Of a stretch of 64,000 nucleotides of DNA, positions 27,801 to 37,761 are shown one piece after another (the stretch's first letter is position 1; every line of letters begins with the position of its first letter). A model generated the notes under the pieces. That model was not told the origin of the DNA. It ran no database searches and was given only the letters and a program-made list of their open reading frames with translations. The translations under genes were made by a program, and so were the position numbers. The DNA comes from an uncultured Lachnobacterium sp. (GTDB taxonomy: Bacteria; Bacillota; Clostridia; Lachnospirales; Lachnospiraceae): the NCBI GenBank assembly GCA_900546625.1, contig URDU01000008.1, positions 44,980-108,979 on the forward strand, read 5' to 3'.

Positions 27801-29168
27801 TTACAGCATCTCATCAATACAAATGCCATAGCCTCCTGTCGGATCATCGACAAACACATGGGTGACTGCTCCTATTATTTTGCCATCCTGTATGATAGGA
27901 CTTCCGGATGTGCCCTGCACTATTCCACCGGAAAGCTCTATCAGCCTTTCGTCTGTCACCTTAAGCTCCATTCCCTTATTGGTATCTGTCGCCTTTTTGT
28001 CTATATTTGTTATTTCCAGATTATATTTTTCCAGTTTTCCCGATATTTCCGATATCATCTGTGCACTGCCTGTGTGTATCTCATCCTTGTCTGCAACCGG
28101 ATAATACGTATCCTCTGCGGCATATTCCGACAATTCATCACTGTCAAGCTGTCCGTAAATTCCCAGATTACTATTGCAGTCAAGTGTGCCTATATGACTT
28201 TTTTTGCCAAAATACACCACTCCGCCTATCTCTCCCGGCGTGCCTGCCTTTCCCTTTTTGATTTTGGTAAGCTTCACGCTGTACAAATCACCGCTGTTTG
28301 CATACAACAGATTGCCGCTTTGTGTTCCGTCCCCGATTCCATGTCCCAGCGCACCAAAACGACCGTCCTTTGTATAATAAGTGATAGTACCGATTCCCGC
28401 CAGATCATCCTTCACCCATATTCCCATATAGTATCTGCCATCATCCATCCTGACAGGCGCAATATCCGCTGACATTTCTTCACCGCCTCTAAGAAATTTT
28501 ATTTTTACTGTTCTTTTATTAATTTCTGATTTAATTTTATCCTCATTACTTTTATCTTTTAAGCTTTCGTCCAGGTTTTCATCATATTCCTTCATTATGT
28601 CATTCACAGCCTCAGAAAGCTCCTCCTTGTCTGCCACAGTGCGCCCATTTACAGATAGTATATAATCACCACACTTCACCTTTTTATCTGCCGGATTGAC
28701 TTTTTTGCCATCCTCGTCTGTCACCTCTGTCGTATTCACAACAAGCACTCCCTCTGTCTGCTCATATATACCGGTCAGTCTGCCGCAGGCATATACACCC
28801 TCAACGCCTGTGCTATCACATATTTTGCCGGTCTCTTGATAATCACTGTCCGTATCTCTGTCAGCAGGCGCTGTATCTGCTGTCTGTCCTATGGCTTGTC
28901 CTGTTCCACCATTTCCACCGTTTCCGTCATTTCCACCATTCTCGCCATTCTCCCCCGAATCAGCCGATACACTCGCCGTCTGTCCCGAAAGACCGGTCGC
29001 ATATCTCCCATAGTCTCCCTTTGATTCACTTAAAAAACTGCCTAAAACACTCTCATCAAATGCCTTATCTACCCTGCTGCACCACTTATCATCACTGCTT
29101 AGCGCAAACATAGCTATCACTGCTGCCGCCAAAGTGACACTCACAAATTTTCCAAAAAACTTCCGCAT
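27801..29168 (-). CDS. spoIVB: SpoIVB signalling serine peptidase
   Basis: This 455-residue protein is secreted by the forespore and triggers pro-sigma-K processing in the mother cell. It has an N-terminal membrane anchor (about 8-24), a low-complexity Gly/Asn linker near 75-95, a PDZ domain (about 115-240) and a chymotrypsin-like S55 peptidase domain. The latter keeps the catalytic His motif GALGHGIGD near 274 and the serine motif GTSGSP near 421. The Gly/Asn linker is longer than usual. A sigma-G-type promoter lies upstream. The partner spo0A, normally next door, is absent; a MATE gene is there instead. Confidence 0.95.
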   Translation of the reverse strand: MRKFFGKFVSVTLAAAVIAMFALSSDDKWCSRVDKAFDESVLGSFLSESKGDYGRYATGLSGQTASVSADSGENGENGGNDGNGGNGGTGQAIGQTADTAPADRDTDSDYQETGKICDSTGVEGVYACGRLTGIYEQTEGVLVVNTTEVTDEDGKKVNPADKKVKCGDYILSVNGRTVADKEELSEAVNDIMKEYDENLDESLKDKSNEDKIKSEINKRTVKIKFLRGGEEMSADIAPVRMDDGRYYMGIWVKDDLAGIGTITYYTKDGRFGALGHGIGDGTQSGNLLYANSGDLYSVKLTKIKKGKAGTPGEIGGVVYFGKKSHIGTLDCNSNLGIYGQLDSDELSEYAAEDTYYPVADKDEIHTGSAQMISEISGKLEKYNLEITNIDKKATDTNKGMELKVTDERLIELSGGIVQGTSGSPIIQDGKIIGAVTHVFVDDPTGGYGICIDEML

Positions 29169-29188
29169 ACTGTTACCTCCATTTTGGT

Positions 29189-29218
29189 TAGTATGCGCCT
29201 GTCATTTTTTTTTATTCT
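29189..29218 (-). promoter_or_regulatory. Sigma-G-type sporulation promoter for spoIVB
   Basis: On the minus strand AGAATA (29213-29218) and CATACTA (29189-29195) are 17 bases apart. This matches the Bacillus sigma-G consensus (TGAATA, 17-18 bases, CATACTA) at 12 of 13 positions. It is about 20 bases ahead of the spoIVB start, and forespore sigma-G control is known for this gene family. Confidence 0.7.
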
Positions 29219-29280
29219 TTTATTATCTTATTATATCATTGTAACTATTCCAAATTATTTTGAGCAAAAACCGGTATAGT

Positions 29281-29309
29281 TTGACAGTTTAGGTGTTTTC
29301 CTATATAAT
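29281..29309 (+). promoter_or_regulatory. Perfect vegetative promoter for the antiporter gene
   Basis: TTGACA (29281-29286), exactly 17 bases, then TATAAT (29304-29309). The expected transcript has a leader of about 110 bases before the antiporter start. The leader holds only a small GCAATTGC/GCAATT hairpin. The 29169-29428 gap contains no gene. Confidence 0.85.
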
Positions 29310-29428
29310 TTCGTTATATTTATATGTTTATTATAAATTTCATATATAATTTCCACATTGTTAGTTACAAATTAATACAGCAATTGCTTTGCAATTCTTA
29401 AATCACCATTTAATAAAGGAGGGATTTC

Positions 29429-31027
29429 ATGAATACATACCTGCTAATCACATCAATAGTTATCTTCCTATGTATCCTGCTAAACCGAGTCTCAAACCGC
29501 ATAGGTATTCCGGCGCTCTTAGCCTTTATCGTGCTCGGCATGCTCTTTGGCTCTGACGGCATCATGAAGATAGATTTCGACAACTACGCGTTTGCCGAAC
29601 AGATATGCTCTACCGCCCTTATTTTTATCATGTTCTATGGCGGCTTTGGCACCAACTGGCAGCGTGCAAAGGCTGTTGCCGTCAAGGCTGTGCTTTTGTC
29701 CACCATCGGTGTTATTATCACCTGCTTTCTTACAGGACTGTTCTGTCACTTTGCCCTGCATATGAGCTGGGAAATAAGCCTCCTCATCGGTGCACTTATT
29801 TCATCAACCGATGCGGCGAGCGTTTTCTCCATCCTCCGTTCAAAAAAGCTGAACCTGAAGTATAATACAGCCTCTCTTCTTGAGGTGGAAAGCGGTAGTA
29901 ATGACCCATGTGCCTATATGCTCACCGTTGCTTTTATAGCCATATCACAGGGCAGCGTAAGCGCCGGAAATATTGCCATACTCATAGTAAAACAGCTTGC
30001 CTTTGGCATACTCTTCGGAGCTCTGATTGCAAAGCTTTCCATCATACTCCTTCGATATATACGCTTCAAAAGCGCAGGGTTTGATGCCATTTTCATGGTG
30101 GGAATAGCACTGATATCATATGCCCTGCCTGCTTACTTTGACGGAAACGGCTTCTTAAGTGCTTATATTGTCGGCATCATACTCGGAAACACTGAAATAG
30201 AAAATAAAAAGAATCTGGTAAATTTCTTTGATGGAATAACAGGACTTATGCAGATGCTTATTTTCTTCCTGCTCGGTCTGCTTTCCTTCCCGTCAAAGCT
30301 GCCACAGGTCATAATACCGGCACTTTTAATATTTATATGGCTTACCTTTGTGGCAAGACCTCTTTCAGTAGCTCTTGTGCTCACACCTTTTCGCAGCAAA
30401 ATTAAACAGCAGCTGCTTGTCTCGTGGTCAGGCTTAAGAGGAGCAGCCTCCATCGTGTTTTCCATCTTGGCATATACAGCCACCAATGATGACCTCGACA
30501 CCTTCCACATAATTTTTATGATGGTACTCTTTTCAATACTGCTTCAGGGCTCAATGCTCCCATGGATATCGCGAAAGCTTGATATGCTCGATAAAACAGC
30601 CGATGTTATGAAGACCTTCAATGATTACTCCGAGGAAGCGGACATCCAGTTCATACAGCTTACCATACCTGAAAATCATCTGTGGTGCGGCCACAAGCTA
30701 AAGGACCTGACGCTGCCGCCGGAGACACTGATTGTGCTTATCCGCAGAGGTGAGCAGAATATAATACCTGACGGTGAAACAATAATACTGCAAAACGATG
30801 TGCTCGTGTTGAGCGCTATCACACCTGATGAAATACATGGTATAAAGCTGGTGGAAAAAATAATAGAAAAAGACAGCAGATATAACAATAAACTGCTGTC
30901 TGAAATATCAAAAAAACACAATGAGATTATCATAATGATCCAAAGAAACGGACAGGTAATCATCCCTAACGGAAATGTACGGCTGACCACCGGTGACATA
31001 CTTGTAATCAACCGCGCCGTAAACTGA
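29429..31027 (+). CDS. Cation/proton antiporter (NhaP2/CvrA-like) with RCK_C domains
   Basis: This 532-residue protein has a CPA1-type membrane domain of about 12 helices (1-380), with ALISSTDAASVFSILR near 125-140 and EVESGSNDP near 152-160, the ion-binding region. A cytoplasmic tail (about 400-532) contains two TrkA_C-like repeats (IPDGETIILQNDVLVL and IPNGNVRLTTGDILVI) that usually bind nucleotide ligands and gate transport. It probably exports potassium or sodium in exchange for protons. An AAAGGAGG site precedes the ATG. It is a plus-strand gene between spoIVB and recN, which are neighbours in many sporeformers. Confidence 0.93.
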   Translation: MNTYLLITSIVIFLCILLNRVSNRIGIPALLAFIVLGMLFGSDGIMKIDFDNYAFAEQICSTALIFIMFYGGFGTNWQRAKAVAVKAVLLSTIGVIITCFLTGLFCHFALHMSWEISLLIGALISSTDAASVFSILRSKKLNLKYNTASLLEVESGSNDPCAYMLTVAFIAISQGSVSAGNIAILIVKQLAFGILFGALIAKLSIILLRYIRFKSAGFDAIFMVGIALISYALPAYFDGNGFLSAYIVGIILGNTEIENKKNLVNFFDGITGLMQMLIFFLLGLLSFPSKLPQVIIPALLIFIWLTFVARPLSVALVLTPFRSKIKQQLLVSWSGLRGAASIVFSILAYTATNDDLDTFHIIFMMVLFSILLQGSMLPWISRKLDMLDKTADVMKTFNDYSEEADIQFIQLTIPENHLWCGHKLKDLTLPPETLIVLIRRGEQNIIPDGETIILQNDVLVLSAITPDEIHGIKLVEKIIEKDSRYNNKLLSEISKKHNEIIIMIQRNGQVIIPNGNVRLTTGDILVINRAVN

Positions 31028-31032
31028 TAATG

Positions 31033-32709
31033 TCAGATTTTTTTCTCCATGGCAAGCGCTTTCATCTCGCGTGCGCTCTCCATCACGGTATCCGTAATTT
31101 TTGCACCGCCAAGCATTCTGGCAAGCTCAGCCACGCTGTCTTTATCATCGAGTCTGTGAATCCTTGAAACCGTGGATTTGTTCTCGACTGCTTTCTCAAT
31201 AAGGAAATGTGCATCTGCCATAGCTGCTATCTGTGGCAGATGTGTGATACATATAATCTGGTGATTGCGGCCAAGCTCATTCATCTTCTCAGAGACCATC
31301 TGAGCTGTACGTCCACTGATTCCCGAATCAATCTCATCGAAGATAAGTGATTCGATGTGATCATTTTCTGCCATGATCGTCTTGATGCCGAGCATGATAC
31401 GTGACAGCTCTCCGCCCGATGCTACCCTGCCGAGCGGCTTAAGCGGCTCACCCGGGTTAGTGGAGATGAGAAACTCAGGCGCATCGATTCCGTTTGCTGT
31501 ATAGTCCGGCAATCTGTCAAACTGCATATCAAACTGTACATCAAGAAAATTCAAATCATTAAGTGCTGATTTAATTTCCGACACAAGCTTTACAGCACTT
31601 CTTTGTCTGATTTCCGATACCTCATCCGATATCTGTGCCAGCTCCTTTTCCTTCTTCGCAAGCTGCTGCTCTAATTTCTGTAAATAAGAGTCGTAATCAT
31701 TCAGGACACTGATACGCTCCCTCTTTTCATTGAGTGCTATCAGTATATCATCAATTGAATTACCGTATTTGCTCTTTAGATGATTTATCTCATCCAGACG
31801 CTTTTGTGTCTCATAGAAGGTCTCCTCGTCAAACTCAGCCTGTGATATATACCCTGATATCTCGTGATTGAAATCAGAAAGCAGACTGTCTATCTCCGAC
31901 AGCTGATTCTCCAAGGCTTCCACATCCTCATCATAGCCTGATACCAGTGACAGCTCTCTTACTGCCCTGCCAATAAGCTCTGATGCGCTCTCCATCTCGC
32001 CTCCTGTGGCAGAGTATGCAGCATTTACGCCCTCCATGATTTTCTTTCCGTTTGAAAACTTCCTAAACTGCGCCTCAAGCTCCTCATCCTCACCAGACAC
32101 CAGGGCTGCTTCTTCTATCTCCTTCACCTCGTACTCAAGGAATGACAGCTCACGGCTTCTGTCTTCATTATCGATATTGGACTTTTCATACTCATCCTTA
32201 AGCGCCCTGTATGCTTTGTATGAGGCTGAAAGCTGCTGCTTTTTATCGCCAAGCGACTGCTTTGCGTACTCATCAAGTATATCAAGATGCTTTTTCTTTG
32301 ATAAAAGCGACTGGTGCTCATGCTGACCATGGATATCTATGAGATATGAGGCTATTTCCTTCATTCGCGAAACAGATACGGCCTCACCGTTCACCCTGCC
32401 GACTGCACGCGACTGTGTGATTTTACGGCTCAAAATCACGCATCCGTCCTCGATTTCCACATCAAGCTCCCTTAAGGCCTCTATAATCTTTGGATCCTCA
32501 ACCGAAAAAATCAGCTCCACAAAAGCAGGCTTTTCATTGTCTCTTAGCATCTCCTTTTGCACTTTTTCACCAAGTGCCAGATTGATAGAGCCTATGATGA
32601 TAGATTTTCCCGCTCCGGTCTCTCCCGACAGTATATTTAGTCCGTCGGAAAACTCAACCTCGCACTCGTCTATGAGTGCCAGATTCTTTACATGTAGATT
32701 TTGTAACAT
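31033..32709 (-). CDS. recN: DNA repair ATPase RecN
   Basis: This 558-residue SMC-like protein has an N-terminal Walker A (GETGAGKSIIIGSI near 32-45), a long central coiled-coil region (about 150-370), and a C-terminal ABC signature and Walker B (LGRVASGGELSRIMLG, then LIFDEIDSGISG). RecN holds broken DNA ends together for recombinational repair. AGGAG precedes the ATG. It is the last gene of the dxs-tlyA-nadK-argR-recN series, 82 bases after argR. No LexA box is apparent in that gap. Confidence 0.97.
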   Translation of the reverse strand: MLQNLHVKNLALIDECEVEFSDGLNILSGETGAGKSIIIGSINLALGEKVQKEMLRDNEKPAFVELIFSVEDPKIIEALRELDVEIEDGCVILSRKITQSRAVGRVNGEAVSVSRMKEIASYLIDIHGQHEHQSLLSKKKHLDILDEYAKQSLGDKKQQLSASYKAYRALKDEYEKSNIDNEDRSRELSFLEYEVKEIEEAALVSGEDEELEAQFRKFSNGKKIMEGVNAAYSATGGEMESASELIGRAVRELSLVSGYDEDVEALENQLSEIDSLLSDFNHEISGYISQAEFDEETFYETQKRLDEINHLKSKYGNSIDDILIALNEKRERISVLNDYDSYLQKLEQQLAKKEKELAQISDEVSEIRQRSAVKLVSEIKSALNDLNFLDVQFDMQFDRLPDYTANGIDAPEFLISTNPGEPLKPLGRVASGGELSRIMLGIKTIMAENDHIESLIFDEIDSGISGRTAQMVSEKMNELGRNHQIICITHLPQIAAMADAHFLIEKAVENKSTVSRIHRLDDKDSVAELARMLGGAKITDTVMESAREMKALAMEKKI

Positions 32710-32791
32710 ATTTTCTCCTTCCTCTCCCAGGCATGACGATATATGTTATTTTTTGTTACAGCTCAGATATAATTCTGATATTCCTGTAACA

Positions 32792-33241
32792 TCATTCCAC
32801 AATTCTGCGGATTTTTTTCATCACCGCATATGTATCATCAACAGTCCGGATTGCACACATGATTGTATCATCTCCGGCAATCGAACCGACGATTTCTCTC
32901 ATCTTCATGGCATCTATTGCAGCACAGACTGCGCTTGCCATTCCCGATACGGTCTTTATGACGAGGATATTCTGAGCCATATCCATCGACAAAAAGCCCT
33001 CTCTGAGCACTCTCTCGTATTTTTTGGAAAGGTTCTCAGGTGCATCCGTTATCACGGCGTACTTCTGTCTGCCGCCTGCAGTAGGAATCTTCGTGAGCTT
33101 AAGCTCTCTGATATCTCTAGATACTGTGGCCTGTGTCACGCGAAAACCATCCTTTTCAAGAAGCGCTGAAAGCTCATCCTGAGTCTCTACCTCATTCTTT
33201 TGAATTATCTCTATTATCTTGGATTGTCTGTTTGTTTTCAT
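32792..33241 (-). CDS. argR: Arginine repressor ArgR
   Basis: This 149-residue protein has an N-terminal winged helix (VTQATVSRDIRELKLTKIPT near 35-55) and a C-terminal oligomerisation and arginine-binding domain with GTIAGDDTI-like residues (VGSIAGDDTIMCAIR). As a hexamer with arginine it represses biosynthesis and activates catabolism. It follows nadK by 58 bases. That gap has a TATAAT-like -10 (33278-33283) next to a TAACTATTC motif, so argR may have its own promoter. The tlyA-argR-recN order is standard in sporeformers. Confidence 0.96.
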   Translation of the reverse strand: MKTNRQSKIIEIIQKNEVETQDELSALLEKDGFRVTQATVSRDIRELKLTKIPTAGGRQKYAVITDAPENLSKKYERVLREGFLSMDMAQNILVIKTVSGMASAVCAAIDAMKMREIVGSIAGDDTIMCAIRTVDDTYAVMKKIRRIVE

Positions 33242-33299
33242 GTCCTGTCACCTCATAATTATTATTCGTAACTATTCATTATAACAATCCCTATCTGTG

Positions 33300-34151
33300 T
33301 TATGAATAATTTCCCATCTTTTTGCGGAGTATCTCCAAAAAGCTTCTCTGGTGAAGCTTGCAAATCTTTGTATAATTGGCTGCCTTCGAAATAACAAAAC
33401 GATCTCCTACAGCAAGCTCTGCTATGGTATCGCCATCATAGCTGACACACGCCAGCTCGTCGTTTTGCTCCCTGCGGCTTAGAATCTCTATCTCTATCTC
33501 ATCATCGCCTGAAAGCACAATGCTCTTTGACGTGAGATTGTGAGCATTGTTCGGTGTGAGCAGTATCATATCGCCCTTCGGATCTACAATCGGGCCTCCT
33601 GCCGACATACTGTAGCCTGTAGAGCCTGTCGGAGTCGCAACAATGATGCCGTCGGCATGGTAATTATTTAAAAACTCACCGTTTACATACACATTGAGGC
33701 TTAAAATCTGCAAATTGCCCTTTCTGTGGATGACTATATCATTTAATGCCACTCTCGAGGTCTCACTGCCTCTTTTATGCCCTGTGAGCATGATGCGGTC
33801 CTCTGTCATGTATTTATCAGCCATAAGCGAATCAATAGCATCAAATACCGTGGCTTCCTCCACCTCACACAGATAGCCGAGGGTGCCGAGATTTACTCCC
33901 ATAAGCGGAATCTCAAGTGTCTCCACCCTTGTAGCCGCACGAATCAGGGTACCATCACCGCCGAGCACAAGAATACACTGCGTATCCTGTGGTATATCCT
34001 CAAGCTCAAACTCGTTGTCGGATATTGCCTCGACATTGCTCATAAGCCCCTTTGCCGTGCCGCCCTTTTGCTCTATGTATGCCACTATTTTATTTGTAAG
34101 TGCAAAATCCCTGTCCTTATAGGCATTTGCTATCACAACAAAATGTTTCAT
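33300..34151 (-). CDS. nadK: NAD kinase
   Basis: This 283-residue cytoplasmic enzyme phosphorylates NAD to NADP. The GGDGT motif lies at residues 64-68. The conserved substrate-binding segment NNYHADGIIVATPTGSTGYS with its Asp is near 155-175. Length is typical. It sits between tlyA (3-base gap) and argR, so it is translated with tlyA. It is a common member of this gene block in Clostridia. Confidence 0.97.
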   Translation of the reverse strand: MKHFVVIANAYKDRDFALTNKIVAYIEQKGGTAKGLMSNVEAISDNEFELEDIPQDTQCILVLGGDGTLIRAATRVETLEIPLMGVNLGTLGYLCEVEEATVFDAIDSLMADKYMTEDRIMLTGHKRGSETSRVALNDIVIHRKGNLQILSLNVYVNGEFLNNYHADGIIVATPTGSTGYSMSAGGPIVDPKGDMILLTPNNAHNLTSKSIVLSGDDEIEIEILSRREQNDELACVSYDGDTIAELAVGDRFVISKAANYTKICKLHQRSFLEILRKKMGNYS

Positions 34152-34154
34152 AGT

Positions 34155-34961
34155 CTATTTTTTATCCAGCTCTCCATGTGCGGCCTCGACCACACTATGA
34201 ATATCCACTGAATCCTCCTTTATAGGATCATCTGTCTTTTTGATATGCACGAGGTACTCTATATTGCCCTCCGGTCCCTTGATTGGCGAATACTCAAGGT
34301 CCAACACGCTAAATCCGTTTGAAAGTGCGAAGGATATGATATTGTTTACTACCTCCTCATGCACGCTCTTGTCACGGACCACCCCCTTTTTGCCGACCTT
34401 TTCCCTGCCTGCCTCAAACTGTGGTTTGATGAGACAAATCATCTCACCACCGTCCTTTAACAGTGCTCTTGCAGGGCCTAACACCTTGGTCAGTGATATG
34501 AACGACACATCAACCGACGCAAAATCAAGCTCATCATCTATATTCTCCGGTGTCACATACCTGATATTGGTCTTTTCCATGCACACCACGCGCTCATCCT
34601 GACGCAGCTTCCATGCAAACTGTCCATATCCGACATCCACGGCGTACACCTTTTTAGCACCGTTTTGGAGCATACAGTCTGTAAAACCGCCTGTTGAGGC
34701 ACCTATATCCATGCACACCTTGCCGTCCATCGTGATATCAAAGTGCTTCATAGCCTTTTCGAGCTTGAGCCCGCCACGGCTCACATACTGCAGTGTCTTT
34801 CCATGAATCTCTATATTGCAGTCATCGGGAAATGTGCTCCCTGCCTTATCCTCACGGTTGTTATTTACGAAAACATTGCCCTCCATAATCATGGTCTTTG
34901 CTTTTTCCCTTGATGGTGCAAGGCCTCTGTTTACAAGTAATACGTCTAATCTTTCTTTCAT
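34155..34961 (-). CDS. tlyA: TlyA family rRNA 2'-O-methyltransferase
   Basis: This 268-residue protein has an N-terminal S4 RNA-binding domain (RLDVLLVNRGLAPSREKAK at 4-22) and a FtsJ-like methyltransferase domain with the SAM motif DIGASTGGFTDCML near 81-94. The catalytic K-D-K-type residues appear intact: Lys in the RGGLKLEKA region, the Asp of VDVSFISL and the Lys of LIKPQFEAG. TlyA methylates 16S and 23S rRNA and can affect capreomycin sensitivity. It follows dxs by 18 bases. Confidence 0.93.
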   Translation of the reverse strand: MKERLDVLLVNRGLAPSREKAKTMIMEGNVFVNNNREDKAGSTFPDDCNIEIHGKTLQYVSRGGLKLEKAMKHFDITMDGKVCMDIGASTGGFTDCMLQNGAKKVYAVDVGYGQFAWKLRQDERVVCMEKTNIRYVTPENIDDELDFASVDVSFISLTKVLGPARALLKDGGEMICLIKPQFEAGREKVGKKGVVRDKSVHEEVVNNIISFALSNGFSVLDLEYSPIKGPEGNIEYLVHIKKTDDPIKEDSVDIHSVVEAAHGELDKK

Positions 34962-34979
34962 ACTGTATGTTACCTCTAT

Positions 34980-36836
34980 CTATAATGCTGCTATTATGCG
35001 CTTAGCCACCGATTCGGCATCCACATGCAGCTCCTTTTTGAGCACCTCGACATTGCCATGCTCCACATAGCAGTCAGGAAGTGCAATATTTAGCACCTCT
35101 AGAGCAATGCCGTTAGTCTTGACATACTCCGTCACATGCTCACCAAAGCCGCCGCTTTGCACGTTTTCCTCCATGGTCACAAGCAGGCTGTGCTCAGCCG
35201 GCAGCTCCTTTATTGCTTCCTTATCAAAAGGCATTGCAAAACGCGCATTGATAAGTGTAGCAGAAATTCCATCTGCCTCAAGCAGCTTTACCGCGTCAAC
35301 AGCAGTCTTTACCATACTGCCGAGTGCCATGATAGCCACCCTGCTTCCTTTTCTGATTAGCTCACTCTTTGCAAGCTCTACCGGCTGCCTGATTTCCTTG
35401 AGACCGTCATAGGCTGCACCCCTTGGGTATCTGAGTGCAATCGGACCATCATATGCCACCGCAAATTTCATCATATCGGACAGCTCCCACTTATTCTTCG
35501 GAGCCATGATTGTCATATTCGGGATGACCGACAGGTATGATATGTCAAATATACCCTGATGCGTCTCTCCATCACTGCCTACAAGCCCTGCCCTGTCGAT
35601 TGCAAAGATGACATGCAGATTCTGTATGCAAACATCGTGAAGTATCTGGTCAAACGCTCTTTGTAAAAATGACGAGTATACCGCAAAAACCGGGATAAGC
35701 CCTGACTTTGCAAGACCTGCCGCAAAGGTCGTGGCATGTGCCTCAGCTATTCCCACATCAAAAAACCTTTCCGGGAAATTGCGGTGAAATCTGCGAAGCC
35801 CTGTTCCCTCTGCCATGGCAGCCGTTATCGCAACCACCTTTGGATTTCTCTCGCCCAGCTTCTTCATGACTGTTGAGAAAACATCAGTGTAATTGGCCTT
35901 CGTGCGCTTATTCTTTGGAAGCCCTGTCTCTATGACAAACGGCTCTGCACCGTGAAATCTGGAAGGATAACGCTCTGCCGGACCATAGCCTGCTCCCTTT
36001 TTTGTGAGCACATGCACCAGCACCGGACCATCCACACGCTTTGCCTCATCAAACACACGGCACATTTCCTTTATATCACTGCCATCCACAGGACCTAAAT
36101 AGATGATACCCATCTCCTCAAAGAACATACCCGGAATAAAAAGCTGCTTTATGCTGCTCTTTGTATTCCTGATATGCTTTACCATACGCTCTCCGTAGAT
36201 TGGTATATGGTTTAGGGAATTCATGACATTATTCTTTAAATCCCTGTATGCATCCGCTGTGCGAAAGCCTGAAAGATACTGGCTGATGCCTCCGACATTC
36301 TCTGAAATCGACATATTGTTGTCGTTTAGCACTATAATGAAATTGCCCTTCACGCTTGAAGCATTGTTGAGCGCTTCATATGCCATGCCTCCGGTCAGCG
36401 CACCGTCTCCTATTACAGAAACCACATGATAGTCATCTCCGGTCACCTGTCTGGCTGTTGCAAGCCCCAGTCCTGCTGAGATTGATGTGGAGCTGTGTCC
36501 TGTATTAAAGCAGTCACAGTCGCTCTCATCCGCCTTCGGGAAGCCGCTCATGCCGCCATACTGTCTGAGCGACGAAAATCCATCCTTTCTGCCTGTGAGT
36601 ATCTTGTGTGTGTACGACTGATGCCCTACATCCCACACTATCTTATCCTTCGGCAGATCAAAGCACAGATGCAGCGCCATGGTAAGCTCCACGACTCCGA
36701 GATTTGATGCCAGATGACCTCCTGTCACCGATATGCTCTCTATAAGAAACTGCCTGATTTCATCCTTTAACAGCTCAAGCTCCTCAGGTGTCAGTTTTTT
36801 TATATCATTTTCCTTTTGTATCTTTTCTAAAACCAT
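34980..36836 (-). CDS. dxs: 1-deoxy-D-xylulose-5-phosphate synthase
   Basis: This 618-residue thiamine-diphosphate enzyme condenses pyruvate and glyceraldehyde-3-phosphate at the start of the MEP isoprenoid pathway. Landmarks are GHQSYTHKILTGR near 71-83, the ThDP motif GDGALTGGMAYEALNNA from 143, and the transketolase-like middle and C-terminal domains (DRAGLVGSDGETHQG near 430). It starts one base after the ispA stop, so the prenyl synthase and the pathway's first enzyme are made together. Confidence 0.98.
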   Translation of the reverse strand: MVLEKIQKENDIKKLTPEELELLKDEIRQFLIESISVTGGHLASNLGVVELTMALHLCFDLPKDKIVWDVGHQSYTHKILTGRKDGFSSLRQYGGMSGFPKADESDCDCFNTGHSSTSISAGLGLATARQVTGDDYHVVSVIGDGALTGGMAYEALNNASSVKGNFIIVLNDNNMSISENVGGISQYLSGFRTADAYRDLKNNVMNSLNHIPIYGERMVKHIRNTKSSIKQLFIPGMFFEEMGIIYLGPVDGSDIKEMCRVFDEAKRVDGPVLVHVLTKKGAGYGPAERYPSRFHGAEPFVIETGLPKNKRTKANYTDVFSTVMKKLGERNPKVVAITAAMAEGTGLRRFHRNFPERFFDVGIAEAHATTFAAGLAKSGLIPVFAVYSSFLQRAFDQILHDVCIQNLHVIFAIDRAGLVGSDGETHQGIFDISYLSVIPNMTIMAPKNKWELSDMMKFAVAYDGPIALRYPRGAAYDGLKEIRQPVELAKSELIRKGSRVAIMALGSMVKTAVDAVKLLEADGISATLINARFAMPFDKEAIKELPAEHSLLVTMEENVQSGGFGEHVTEYVKTNGIALEVLNIALPDCYVEHGNVEVLKKELHVDAESVAKRIIAAL

Positions 36837-36837
36837 C

Positions 36838-37761
36838 CTATTTCTCCCGATGGATCAGATATTCAAATAACTCCTTAAGAAATGCATCGTCGTATCCCAA
36901 ATCATCAAGCAGCTTTTCTGCCTCCTTAGAGATGCGTTCCACATCAGAAACCGCCTTATCCAATCCCTCAAATGTGACATATGTCGCTTTATTATTTTTC
37001 TCGTCACTGCCTACCGGCTTTCCAAGCACCTCAAGTGAGCTTGTGACATCAAGCACATCATCCTGTATCTGAAACGCAAGCCCCAGCTTTGCCGCTATCT
37101 GCTCCACGCGTGATATCTCATCAGACGATGCTCCCGCAAGGATTGCTCCTATCATCATCGAGCTCTCTATAAGTGCACCGGTTTTAAGCCTGTAGATAAA
37201 GTCAAGCTTTTCCCTTGTGATAGGACAGTCATCGGATTTCTCACTTTCCACATCAACCACCTGTCCTCCGACCATGCCATACACGCCTGCCTTTTTTGCA
37301 AGCACCGCAAATGCCCTTGCCACGCGCGCATCAGCCACTTCCATGCCAAATGCCTTTGAGGCGGTCTCATATGCCAGATTTAAAAGTGCATCACCTGCAA
37401 GAATACCCATAGCCTCACCGTACACAGCATGTGTGGTCTTCTTTCCACGCCTGTACTCATCATTGTCCATGGCCGGCAGGTCATCATGCACCAGCGAGTA
37501 GGTATGTATCATCTCAATCGCTGCCATAAATGGCTCAATCACTGCACTGCTTCCGCCAAACATATGGTATGTCTCCTCCATGAGCATAGGGCGAAGCCTT
37601 TTTCCACCGGCTCTCACACTATAGTTCATGGCCTCAAATATAATACGCTGCTGTCCCTCCTCAGCAGGAAGAAACTTCTCAAGCACGCCGTTAATATGCT
37701 CTGCCTTTTTCTGCAGCTCTTCCATGAATTGCGACTTATTTAAATTACCGTTTAAGCTCAT
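36838..37761 (-). CDS. ispA: Geranyl/farnesyl diphosphate synthase IspA
   Basis: This 307-residue trans-prenyltransferase has the first aspartate-rich motif DDLPAMDND at 93-101 and the second, DDVLDVTSS, near 235. Short-chain products (C10-C15) are expected from the family and neighbourhood. The GGKRLRPML motif near 52-60 binds diphosphate. The start codon overlaps the xseB stop by one base, so translation is coupled. It feeds undecaprenyl and quinone synthesis. Confidence 0.96.
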   Translation of the reverse strand: MSLNGNLNKSQFMEELQKKAEHINGVLEKFLPAEEGQQRIIFEAMNYSVRAGGKRLRPMLMEETYHMFGGSSAVIEPFMAAIEMIHTYSLVHDDLPAMDNDEYRRGKKTTHAVYGEAMGILAGDALLNLAYETASKAFGMEVADARVARAFAVLAKKAGVYGMVGGQVVDVESEKSDDCPITREKLDFIYRLKTGALIESSMMIGAILAGASSDEISRVEQIAAKLGLAFQIQDDVLDVTSSLEVLGKPVGSDEKNNKATYVTFEGLDKAVSDVERISKEAEKLLDDLGYDDAFLKELFEYLIHREK

